From the NCBI GenBank assembly GCA_018806915.1, contig JAGKQI010000089.1, positions 310,001 to 374,000 on the forward strand: 64,000 nt of DNA, in the 5' to 3' direction. Both the position numbers and the translations under genes were made by a program. Below, one piece after another: positions 19,801 to 28,712 of this stretch; position 1 is the stretch's first letter, and the number at the start of each line of letters is the position of its first letter. The notes beneath the pieces were generated by a model. That model saw only the letters and a program-made list of their open reading frames with translations, ran no database searches and was not told the origin of the DNA. The DNA comes from Phytophthora colocasiae. Its lineage: Eukaryota; Oomycota; Peronosporomycetes; Peronosporales; Peronosporaceae.

Positions 19801-22543
19801 AATTTAGACTTCCCATGAAACTCTGTACTCCCTTGAGTGTCGACGGAAACGGCAATTCTTCCACTCCCTTGACGATCTTCGGTGTAGCTCTCAGTCCTTC
19901 AGCACTGATCTCATGCGACAGATAAGGAATCGTCAGCTTCCCGAACTCGCTCTTGGGCAAGCTCACAGAAATGTTCCAGTATCTGAGTCTGAAAAGCAAG
20001 GCGTTCAAGTCTTCACAAAGTTGATCCCAGGTGGGCGCCCCATGAGCAATGTCGTCAATGTAGGAACTTCGACCGAGTACCGGTCCCATGAAGGACGGGA
20101 CTGGGATGTTCCTCTGAAAGACAGTCATTTGGTCGGTGAGCACCGGAACCTCTGGGATGTGTTCATCAGAGTTCTGAAGTTGTTCACCGGACATCAGACC
20201 ATGTACGTCAGAGTTCTGGGGTTCTAACTTCAGGAATTCCAGCACATCGGGGTCAACGTCGGCTTCTTCTTCGGGTGACAGTCGCACAAACCCCCACAGG
20301 CAGTTATCCAGCATAGCCTGGTACACCAGAGGGGCGTTCTTTAGACCAAAAGGCATTCTTACCCACTGGAAGTGTCCAAATGGGCAGATGAACGCTGAGA
20401 TCAGTCTTGCACGCTCCGTCATTCGAATAGCCCAAAAACCACTCGCCATATCCAGACTCATAAACCACAGTGCCGCCTCAAAACCAATCAACAGATCGTC
20501 TATCAGGGGCAACGGATAACGCGACAACTGGATAAAACCATTCACCACTCGATAATCAATGCACATGCGTATGTCCACACCATTTTTCTTGAGAACAATC
20601 ACAATTGGTGATGCCCAAGGCGAAGTCGAGTACTCGATGAGTCCGGTCTCCAGGAGCTTCTTCAGAAGTTCGTACACCTTGATCATCAGGTGAGGGGCAA
20701 CGGACCTCGGACGCTGGGCGACAGGTTTAGCGTCTCCCACGTCCAAGTCACAGACCACGCCCCTTGCCGGGGCAGGTGCGGCATTGCCGTCTCCCAGAAA
20801 GATTTTCCGATGATACTTCAGAATGTCCCTGAGTTTCTTCTCCATCTCTGGCGTTGTTTTCCCGGGTACTCCGACGTCAGCCTTGTCGATATCGCATTCG
20901 GGAGTCAGATCTTCCAATTCAGGCAGCATAGCCAGTTGGTCACGTAATTGAGAGAGTAGGTCCGTTCCTTCCCGTATGTAGACACCGGGTTCCAGATCCA
21001 ATTCCTCATTCGTGACTCGCATGCACCGCTCGTACTCAGCTCGGAGCTTTTCCACAGGGGTGCCTGGCATACTCTGGATTGGGATGTCCCATGAACAGTC
21101 TGTCGGATCCTCATCTCCCATGGACAGTTCACCAGAAACACTCAGGGTGACTTCATCCTTGACAATGTTAGTCGAAATTTCAGACGTGTTTCCGGAGTCT
21201 TTCGGAGTCGTTTTCTCTGATGACAATCCCAGATCTCCGGTGTCCACAGCGGTATCTCGGGTCTCCTCTTTTCCGGCATCCACCCAGTCATCTGTCTGCA
21301 TAGCCACATCCAAAGCGAAACGAACTTGTTTTGCTCGTGGGACCGAAGTAGGCCTCACAAACTGTACTCGAGCATTATCCAGCCTTGGGCGTTGTAAGAT
21401 CTTAGTTGGCCACGGGTATACCGGGTGATCCACACACGGAGGTTGAGGCATCAAGTCCTCCAAGTCAGCTTCGGCCTTCAGGCGTCTCTTCGTCTCTGGT
21501 GACGGAGTGTTCTCCAGAATCAAAACTTCCCAGTCACGACAGGCTGCAGAGCCTGGCCGTACAAAGCGACCATGTCGTGGGAAAAATCCATACTCCACAA
21601 TCCTTGCGACGTCAGAAAATTCATTCACCCACGTATTCTTGTCAGAAATGTTCACCACGCGCACCGCCACAGGCAATGACCGGGCTGCATAAATCAGCTG
21701 AGTCACCCAACGGTCTCCACGTCCCGCCCACACGACTTCTCGTTGTGGGTTCGTCGGACCATAGTCAATGCGAACAACGAATTCTTCACCAGGCCTCAGG
21801 AGTACAGCTTCACTTGGTCTGATGGACCTGTTCCTGCCGATATGATCACCGGGCTCCCAGCTGCACATCATCACCACGACTTCGTCTGGCATAGATACCA
21901 GTCCCTCACGAACGCTGATCCTCAGACCAGCGGCGAACATGAATCCCATTCCCAATAGCACGTTTATACCTTCGCCGATATTCGCAACCCAGACATCAAC
22001 AATGTAAACCACTCTCGGTCCGAGAGTCAGCTTGATCTCAGCACTGGCACCAATGTACGTCGGAACACCTCCAATCCCAGACACTCTTGTTTGTTTGTGT
22101 GACTTGAGCCTGAGTCCGAACTTACGCGCAAAGTCGTAACTCAGGATGTTGATAGTCGCACCGGTGTCCAGGAGAATCTTGGTCCGATGATCATTGACGG
22201 CGCCATGCACCATAACCACATCACGCTTTGCAGGATTAGGGTAGTGATCCTCCCACCAGCCATAACATTCCCCGTCTTTCAGACGAAACTGGATCGTGTC
22301 GTCCGGAGGCGGTTCATTGTCTCTCGGAAAGTCCGGTGGACAGTCTCTCGGAAAGTCCGATGAACTGTCTCTCAGACGCGGAATTTCTGAAGACATGGCT
22401 GATTCTTGAGCTAAAGCGGTCATGCAATGTTGATTTTTAGGTTGGGTTGTTTTCAGCTCCGGTCCTACGTACACTAGAACACATAACTCTGGGGGTGTGC
22501 CTTGCCCGGCGCGTTTCGGATCCCCATCCGACGGGCTTGCTAG
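16811..22543 (-). CDS. pol: pol polyprotein of element A (protease-RT-RNase H-aRNase H-integrase-chromodomain)
   Basis: A single open frame of about 1900 codons lies in -1 frame to gag. Residues below count from the codon at 22474. Protease: LLDTGATINIL at about 103. RT: SLDMASGFWAIRM at about 673 and catalytic SYIDD at about 805, with a long insertion before it. First RNase H (about 950-1030) keeps AEKEVIAIL, but the usual aspartates are replaced (PHANPWAASAV, YTRHSVLKW). A second RNase H at about 1105-1235 has intact LSFDGAAK, VNDSEYCGL, VVGDSRIAI and NQAADYLTSK. Integrase: H-H-C-C zinc site at about 1427-1467, then catalytic MDFV (D1496), RHDQDPRF and QANGQQERS. A GPY/F-like segment and a C-terminal chromodomain (YLVKWKGYDETEWLPLSKL) follow; the latter would direct integration to marked chromatin. 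No frame break was seen. Confidence 0.95.
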   Translation of the reverse strand, partial: LASPSDGDPKRAGQGTPPELCVLVYVGPELKTTQPKNQHCMTALAQESAMSSEIPRLRDSSSDFPRDCPPDFPRDNEPPPDDTIQFRLKDGECYGWWEDHYPNPAKRDVVMVHGAVNDHRTKILLDTGATINILSYDFARKFGLRLKSHKQTRVSGIGGVPTYIGASAEIKLTLGPRVVYIVDVWVANIGEGINVLLGMGFMFAAGLRISVREGLVSMPDEVVVMMCSWEPGDHIGRNRSIRPSEAVLLRPGEEFVVRIDYGPTNPQREVVWAGRGDRWVTQLIYAARSLPVAVRVVNISDKNTWVNEFSDVARIVEYGFFPRHGRFVRPGSAACRDWEVLILENTPSPETKRRLKAEADLEDLMPQPPCVDHPVYPWPTKILQRPRLDNARVQFVRPTSVPRAKQVRFALDVAMQTDDWVDAGKEETRDTAVDTGDLGLSSEKTTPKDSGNTSEISTNIVKDEVTLSVSGELSMGDEDPTDCSWDIPIQSMPGTPVEKLRAEYERCMRVTNEELDLEPGVYIREGTDLLSQLRDQLAMLPELEDLTPECDIDKADVGVPGKTTPEMEKKLRDILKYHRKIFLGDGNAAPAPARGVVCDLDVGDAKPVAQRPRSVAPHLMIKVYELLKKLLETGLIEYSTSPWASPIVIVLKKNGVDIRMCIDYRVVNGFIQLSRYPLPLIDDLLIGFEAALWFMSLDMASGFWAIRMTERARLISAFICPFGHFQWVRMPFGLKNAPLVYQAMLDNCLWGFVRLSPEEEADVDPDVLEFLKLEPQNSDVHGLMSGEQLQNSDEHIPEVPVLTDQMTVFQRNIPVPSFMGPVLGRSSYIDDIAHGAPTWDQLCEDLNALLFRLRYWNISVSLPKSEFGKLTIPYLSHEISAEGLRATPKIVKGVEELPFPSTLKGVQSFMGSLNYYNKFIEDLPVIAAVLYELSDEQIRAGRDLARAKEAFEILKRKIVSTPLLRHPDRTRPFVIIPHANPWAASAVLGQEYDGVIHPVRFTGRVLNEAELRYHIAEKEVIAILRVLENFRALVNTSPVITVYTRHSVLKWLLSSSSADGRNVKWGLKLSHWNLEIRRIQRDEDGLPAILEAGITPREHLDEVSENLIPVKGRVKPPAPISVEMLEADYRGCVLSFDGAAKTSTRLGSCGCVLWELPGWNILEAQGFALKDVTVNDSEYCGLINGLKLALERGIRDLVVVGDSRIAIQQAQGLINCNQPNLQRKLAEFESLKIKFQSLKLVHVKREFNQAADYLTSKTLVLGESWQVQDPDELTHLKLVSKIPEKLMKPPEGVSSEAPDDVHQTSGEHDCTPEMDDPGPESAPLPHAAKVLVAITRARNQEEANVPDDAEAREPMGPLEFQEERWRRIKVHQTQDVHLAELIKFLKGDVRDLPRPRVRKLARIADDFILDSRDVLYRLSRATRERPRDMVDELRLVFPRDLHADMLHYAHGDYQGAHQGIKRTFEKLSSEFYWIGMYADVERFVKECMDCASGKGRPPNPGPSPGNIEPSRPFEVVSMDFVTHMPKSARGNTFLLLFQDMFSGYVMCKPMSITTAQDVAEAYEERVFRNFGASSLIRHDQDPRFMSEVFRCFRDLLGSRQRATLAYRPQANGQQERSVQTVVRAIKAYIAEADQSDWDDHAERLMFALNTSFDATRLETPFFLVHGWDVHGTVSAMLGPKPSGVQERTAYEWRRKMQRDYSYAQACAEELQKKAKRERSEEQTRKWKELSERLKSGFAVGDAVWLYIPKVQTGLSRKLAHMWHGPFRIEEMLDDFRVKLKVEDTGYRVNPWVHISRLKPRALFPRRPTVELDVHEDDDFDTALLPEDSWEPDTENDEYEVEKILDTRWSKRTRTSKRLREYLVKWKGYDETEWLPLSKLNCGALLYEFNQSARARARFQAMQAGDDHPRV

Positions 22544-22549
22544 TTTAAC
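22490..22549 (-). promoter_or_regulatory. Programmed -1 frameshift signal at the gag-pol junction, element A
   Basis: Minus strand G TTA AAC (22549-22543) is immediately followed by the gag stop TAG (22542-22540). Six bases after the heptamer a stem-loop starts: GCCCG (22536-22532) pairs with CGGGC (22508-22504), and TCGGAT (22531-22526) pairs with ATCCGA (22521-22516) around a GGGG loop. Eight bases after the stem is CCCCC, which could pair with the loop as a pseudoknot. GUUAAAC is a known -1 slippery sequence in nidoviruses, and the six-base spacer is canonical. pol is in the -1 frame as required. Confidence 0.8.
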
Positions 22550-25500
22550 TGTTTCCCAGAGTCAGCCTCGTCACCCAGGAGTCTCTCCAGTAGGTGATCC
22601 GGCAGGTCCTTCAGTGTACCTTGACGGGCTAGTTTCTTGAGGGATTCCAGAGTCTTGATGTCTTCGCATGGTCTCCCAGAGTGCACCTTTCCGCAAACCT
22701 CACACGGCGGTACTCGGCACATCCTGCTCGGGTGACCTTTCTCCTGACATCTGTCGCAGACAATGTCCCTCCAGCAGTTTTCTTCTGAATGGCCTGAGCG
22801 ACGACACTTCTCGCAGAACTTGTTCCAGTAGTCAGGGTTATCGCGCCGTGTCTGCTGGAAGTCTTGACCTGACGCTCCTCGGGGAGACTGGGGTGGCGGT
22901 CGCCATCCCATGTTGTCCATGACCCGATAAACTTCGTATGTCAGAGTCTGAGTCCAGTCAGCACTACCAGGCGCCTGAGAGGCAGATTGTACACCAGACG
23001 AAGATTGTACACCAGACGTCTCGCGATCATGTTCTGACGACGAGGCTCTGGTATCCTTTTCTTGAGTTCTGGTATCCGCGTCGACACCGTCAGAGGCACC
23101 CGGGTCTGCTTCTCGGGCAACGTAAGTCTTCCCCATACGCTTTGGCTTAAACTGTCCGCGTGGGAGATTGTCCGCTCGGAAATCCCGATGTCTGGTGGTC
23201 GTAGTGTCTTGATCAGCAGTTCGCCAGACATCTTCGTCCTGTTGCAGAGCATATTCCAAGTCCGAGATACTCCTGAACTTCCGGCCTTGTAACGCGATCT
23301 TCAGACGCTCGTCCTTCAGCTTGGTGATGTACCTCAGAACGTGTTTCTCCAGGCGTCTGGAGGACTTTCTGAAGTCCACCTCAGCTTTTCCGGCGGCCGA
23401 GTTCAGGCGATAGAAGAAGTCCAACGGAGTCTCGGAACTCTTCATTTCCATCGTGAAATATCTCTCGGAGTATGATGTCCGGGCCTTGCAATAACGCCTG
23501 CGGAACTCCGATGATAACTCCTTCCAGTCACGGGAAACGCTCTTCGGAAGCTGGTTGAACCAATCTCTGGCAGACACCGGAAGCTTCAACTTGAGTTCCT
23601 GTATGCGGGTCTTGTTCGTCCACGCTCCCTGAGATGCCATGTTCACGAAGCGCTCCCACCAGTGAACACGCTCCCGTAATGTCGCTCGGGGATCAAATTC
23701 TCCGATGATACTTGAGTTTATGAAGGGCCTCATAGTCAACAGGGTCGCTCCAGCTTGTCCCTGGGACGCAGAAGTCAGGTTTACAACCTCCGGAGGATCC
23801 AAGTCATCAGAAGACGAGTCACTTGAGTCCGAGCTTGAGTCACTTGAGCTTCCACCCGGGTCTGGGTCATTCCTGCGTCTTCCAGGCCTTCGAGGAGCGT
23901 CCCGGCCATCTTCAGAGCGTCTTTCGCTTGGTTTCCGGTGTCCTTCGCGCCTGGGAGTCGCTGGGCGCCTTCCTTCAGTCTTGATCTCGGTCAGGGGAGC
24001 CGCTTGAGCCGTCTGGGTCGTCGTAGCGGCCGCGGTGGCCGCGCCATGCCTTCCAGCCTTCGCGCGCTTGGTGTCGGTCGATCTCCGTAAGGGAAGAGGC
24101 GTATGGAAGGCCTCCGTCGTTTTAATGGGTGTAACCCTACCCCTGCTGGCGACTCCTTCTGATCCCCTAACCCCAGGTGTGCGTATCCCGACTGTTCACC
24201 AGAAGTCCGGTTGCCGGTTTAGGGTCATGTTCACCGGAGATCCGACTTGAAGTTGCTACTTCAGGGTGGGCGACCCCTTGAACTTGGGACAATGTTGCAC
24301 GAAGGTTCCTCAATTCTGCGGCCTGGAAACGCTGCATGTTCTGGGAACTTTCTCGCTCCCTGTCGCGCTCCGACTCCACGTCGTGTACCCGCTGTCGTAA
24401 GGTCTCCATTTGCGAAATCCAGTCACGTTTCAGCTCGTCTGCCCAACGCGCACGTTCGGCTTCGGCCTCGGCTTCCCGTTGTTTCCAGCGATCTGCAAAC
24501 TCGGTCTCCAGACGCTGTACGTCGGAAAACTGTTCACCAGAAACTTGTACGTCGGACACCTGTCTCTCAGACGATTTCGAATGATACCTGAGCTTAGACT
24601 CTGACGCTTGACTCCGACGTCCTTCCAAGTCATCCACGCGTCTCTGGGCTTCCAGTCTGGCGCTCTCAGACTCAAGTAGTCGGTCGGTAAGTGTCTGGAT
24701 CTGTTGGCGCGTATCAAGTTCCCGTTGTTCACGTCGACGTTCACGCTCCATGGACTCCAGACGTTCTCTGGCCAGAAATTCCTTCTGCTCCTGTTCCATC
24801 CGACGCTGCCATTCCTGTTGCTGCCGCATAGCGTTCAGTTCGATCTGCGCTGGGCCTGATCTCTGGGAACTTCGTGTGTGGCTTGACGCAACGGAACTCA
24901 GGCGTCTGGAAGATACTTTCTGGTGATCCTCGCTCTTCAGACTCTGGTGCCTGCTCTGGTGGCTTCTCCCACGACTCGAGACGGACGATGATGGAGCTTC
25001 TGGCGTCCGGTGAACAGAATCTCTGGTAGACAACTGTCTCTCGGACTTCACTTCTGGAAACTCCGGCTTCTCTTCCAACATCTCGAAGTCTTCAGGCTCC
25101 GACTTCACCGGCATCAGTGTTCGTGTCACGTGGATTCCCATAGACTCTCCGGCGACCATTCCTCCGGCATCAGAACCTTGGGCGATCATCGCCAGACCTC
25201 CGACGGACAACGGCATATGTGCAGACGCCCCTCGACTCATGGACATCAGCGACGAGTCTGTGGAACTTCCACGAGAGGTCTGGAGTCCCGACGAGTGGTC
25301 ATCCGACGTACGCGAGGTCCCGATGACACTTGGCACCGGCGCATCAGTCGTCAGAGAGCTACCTCGATCTTCAGACATTGGCACACCAGACTCCAAGTGG
25401 GTGCCATCAGAGTGACTCTCGTATACCGGCAGTGAACTCAGCGACGGCGTCGACAGCGCAGATGGTGTCGACGAGACTTGCGGGCGCGGCGGACCATGCT

Positions 25501-26745
25501 GTAGGCGCTTGGACTGCGGCGGTTCTCCACTGCTGGACCCGTCGGAACTATGTGTGACTCTGAGTCCGGTCACCCGGAGTCTCATAATCAGCTGTCGTCC
25601 TTGTAGGTCAGCCTTCTCATCGCGTAATATACCATCAGCTTCGCCTTGACGTGCTTCATTGCCTACCTTTGTGTCTTCTGGGAGTCGATTGACCTGTGAC
25701 CTGGCGGTCACAGTGGCCCACTCAACCAGTTCTTCAGCAAGTCGGCTCTGAAGCTCCGTCGCCACACTGCGCACTTGAGGTTCGAAGATAGCAGACGCTT
25801 GGGTCTGAGACCACCTCGGTAGCAGGTTCTGGAACTCAAATCCTGCTTCATACAGCATCGTCTGAAGGACAGCGACGCACTCGGGTGCCGTCAGAGTATT
25901 CATCGAGATCTCGACATACGACAAGTCTTGGATTCGGCCAAAACTATGGCGCCTCAAGCAGAACTCCGATATCCACATGTCTTCGGGGAATACTGAAGAA
26001 CACCGCCACTTGATGTAGTCGCCCGTTGCTGCCGCAGCTTTCTGAAAGACATTTGCGTCAGGCTTCGCTGTTCGCCAGGCGTATTCGACGTTCGGCGGAA
26101 CAATTCTTCCAGCGTCCATGTCCCTCCAGCGGCGGAACTCACGGCGTACGTACTTCAGGGCACGTTCTCCATCCAGCGAATCGGCCCTCCCAGACTCATC
26201 AGACGGTGTCTTCAGAGAATCTTCGGACTTCATCGGCATGTCATCAGACATCGGAGTGTCTTCGGACTTTGGAGTCTTCGAGACACGTTCATCAACCAGT
26301 CCGGGTTCCGTCTTCACTTCCCCCACGGACTTCCCAGAAGTCGTCGACTCAGAACACAAGTCAATGACCTCCGGGGACTCATCCACGTCGGCGCCTCCCT
26401 CAGACGCCTCATCACCACCCTCACGGGCAGTGGCCACCTCGTCACCAGAAGCTTAGCTTCGGACGGACCCTCCTCAGAACCTTGTTCGCCAGACACATCG
26501 GGTGTCTCTTGGGCTTCAGGCTCCGCAGCAGGCTGGTCCTCGACCGCCGGTTCCGGGACGTTCACCTCCTCGGCTGCTTCCTTTTCACGTGCAGCCTTCC
26601 TCTTCTCGCGTGCCGCCTTCTGAACAGCATCCAAGTCGGGTTGTTCGTCAGGCGGAAGACCTTGAAGACGCTTCGACTGACGTGTCGCCATACTGCGACC
26701 ACCGCGTCCCCGACGTCCTCCTCTTGTAGTTCCATGTGAAGCCAT
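22540..26745 (-). pseudogene. gag: gag of element A, about 1400 codons, two frame breaks
   Basis: Starts at ATG 26745 (MASHGTTRGGRRGRGG). A Lys/Arg- and acidic-rich head is followed by a frame change at about 26450, then a domain (YVRREFRRWRDMDAG, SAPECV-like 'TAPECVAVLQTMLYEAGFEF') shared with element B, a Ser-rich middle, and a long Arg/Glu-rich coiled coil (about 24850-24350). A second frame change near 24180 leads to basic and Ser/Asp-rich linkers, the canonical retrotransposon gag domain (VHWWERFVNMASQGAW, FRRRYCKARTSYSERYF) and two CCHC knuckles plus a third Cys cluster (CEKCRRSGHSEENC, CDRCQEKGHPSRMC). Most Ty3/Gypsy gags are 300-500 aa, so this is exceptionally long. It ends at the frameshift signal. 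Confidence 0.85.
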
Positions 26746-26817
26746 CTTGAATATAGACGCTTGACAGGAAACCCTCTCCTCAATCTCTCTTAAATCCGGT
26801 GATATCACGATACCAAG

Positions 26818-26835
26818 ATCCGGGCACGCGCACCA
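26818..26835 (-). promoter_or_regulatory. Primer binding site of element A
   Basis: Two bases after the 5' LTR the minus strand reads TGGTGCGCGTGCCCGGAT, the complement of a tRNA 3' end ...GGGCACGCGCACCA. Element B has the identical 18 bases at the same distance. The tRNA isotype cannot be named from this alone. Confidence 0.85.
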
Positions 26836-26837
26836 GT

Positions 26838-28712
26838 TGTCGCGAAGTCGGTGCAACTTTTACCGCGGTGCAGGGGCGTACAGTGAACCTGGAAGTGTGA
26901 CTACCGGTAATTATACCAGAGTCACACAGCAAGGTGGGCGTGTGTTACCTTGTGCTGTCCTCGTAGGTTCGTTGTCTTGGTAATGAGACCCTCGCCGGGG
27001 TCGTGAGAGTGTTGATGAGAGTGAGGGTTCCTTGCGTAGACCGTCGGATGTCCTTCTGGTCCTCACAGGAGCGCTTGGGAGTCGAACGTTTTCCGGTGAA
27101 CACTTGTGTACACCAGAGACTTCTGGAGGCAAAAGAGAAATTAATACAATGGGAAGTCCAGTAATTAGACTTCCGAGATAACCGCAATATAGAGTTCCGA
27201 TATACAAATATGTAGCTGCTCTTATTCTTTCCTGGCCCTTGAGCAGTGGGCTAGTTCTCCAGGTCAACTAGGGAAATGTTCACCAGACACCTGGTCTGTC
27301 TGGTATTCCCGTAACTTTCGCGCACCACCCTCTAATATATAGAGAGAAAATAAACCAATACACTATCAGTTATATAACAGTCTACCGAGCGTCTTGAGAG
27401 CGACTGTCTAGCTCCCAAAACCTGTCCAAACGTACAATATGAAATGGGCTACCGCTAGAGACAAGACAAAACGACCCAACTATTAAATGGAATAGGTGGG
27501 TCCTCTCAGGTCTCTACGTTACGCTGATCTCCACCTAAAGGGGCTTGATAGGTGAGAGATCACACGAATCAAAGCTTTGTCGTGGCCTAGTACTTACGGG
27601 AAGCAGCAGGCAGACGACCTCGTTATAACAAAGCAAATCGAACTCGTTACAACAGGGAAAATTGAACTCTGGTTATCTATCTCGTATCTCTCTGTCTTCT
27701 GTCTTCCATATTCTCATATACACTTGGTCTCAGTATAACTCAGGAATCTTCACTTGGGCTCACTATGGTAGTCGATGCTGCAGATCTTGTCGAGTCGACA
27801 CTTAATGATGTCATTACAGGGATGAGCGGGTTGCGTTTCACTTGATTGCGTGAGGTCGTGTTGGGTACACTTGGTTTCAGTATGGGGTGGACTTCAGAGT
27901 GTCAGAGTCTGGTATCCTGTTCATCAGGGTCTGGAATCATGTGCGTCGGAGACATGTTCATCGGAACCATGTACTCCGGAATCATGTACATCAGAGTCAT
28001 AAATACCAGAGTCGTGACACTTGGGTCTGTTCATCGGAGTCTTGTACGTCGGAGTCTATTCATCGGAAACTGATAAATGTCTGGAATATTGCTTGTATAA
28101 GCCGGACACATCAGACTTGTTTACCGGAATCATGTACGTCAGCACGTCGGACTCATGTACGTCGGACTCATGTACGTCAGACTTCATGGTGTGATATCAG
28201 AGTTTCCATGCGTGATACCAGAAATCCATGAGTGTTTTTAGGGTGCGGAGCACGTATGCTGCAACGAACGAAGTCCAATCGGGATATGCGCGGGGTGCGC
28301 TACGTCCGGTGCGCGATACTTGGTATATTGTGGGTATAACTGTATTCCTTGAACCATCATCGTCACACAGGACGGCAACGGGATGAGGTCTCTCAGAGAT
28401 ACATTCTTCTGAGAGACTTTCTGCCAACCTTTAGGCACTCATCGTCGGGGAAAGTCCGGTGATCAGACTGAGTGTTATTGTCTCTCGGAGTTTGTGCACT
28501 TTTCCGAGGAACACTTCTGATCTCTTGGGCCCCTTTGCAGTACAGGTGAAGGTTAATATATGTAGCAGTTTTCTTCCACGGACCCATCATATTGTCACAC
28601 GGGACATAACCTCGTCCCACATCTCCCTTTCTCCCACAATCCAGTATATGTCCAATCACATCACAGCGTAACGTCCATATCCACTCAAAAAATCGTAATT
28701 AGCAACGTGTCA
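26838..28712 (-). repeat. 5' LTR of element A (1875 bp)
   Basis: Pairs with 11208-13093. Differences seen by eye: a few single-base changes or indels (for example in CTCTCTGTC, CAGGGATG, GACAAAACG) and one missing 15-bp motif unit. It carries the promoter and the start of the element RNA, but no TATA box or start site is assigned. Confidence 0.95.

Larger units (their letters stand above)
11208..28712 (-). mobile_element. Complete Ty3/Gypsy LTR retrotransposon, element A (17.5 kb)
   Basis: Two LTRs in direct orientation (TGACAC...GCGACA on the minus strand) flank the element, and a 4-bp target duplication CTCC lies at 11204-11207 and 28713-28716. Minus-strand order: 5' LTR, primer site, gag, frameshift signal, pol; then an antisense ORF, polypurine tract and 3' LTR. 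The LTRs differ by only a handful of single-base changes plus one 15-bp repeat unit, so the insertion is very recent. It lies inside the piggyBac-like gene. pol and the antisense ORF are intact, but gag has two frame breaks, so this copy would need helper gag. Confidence 0.95.

Noticed and set aside
26314..26460. Programmed frameshift near the start of gag
   Set aside because: Both elements have a frame change in this region, but the offset is -1 in A and +1 in B and no shared slippery sequence is visible, so independent decay is simpler.
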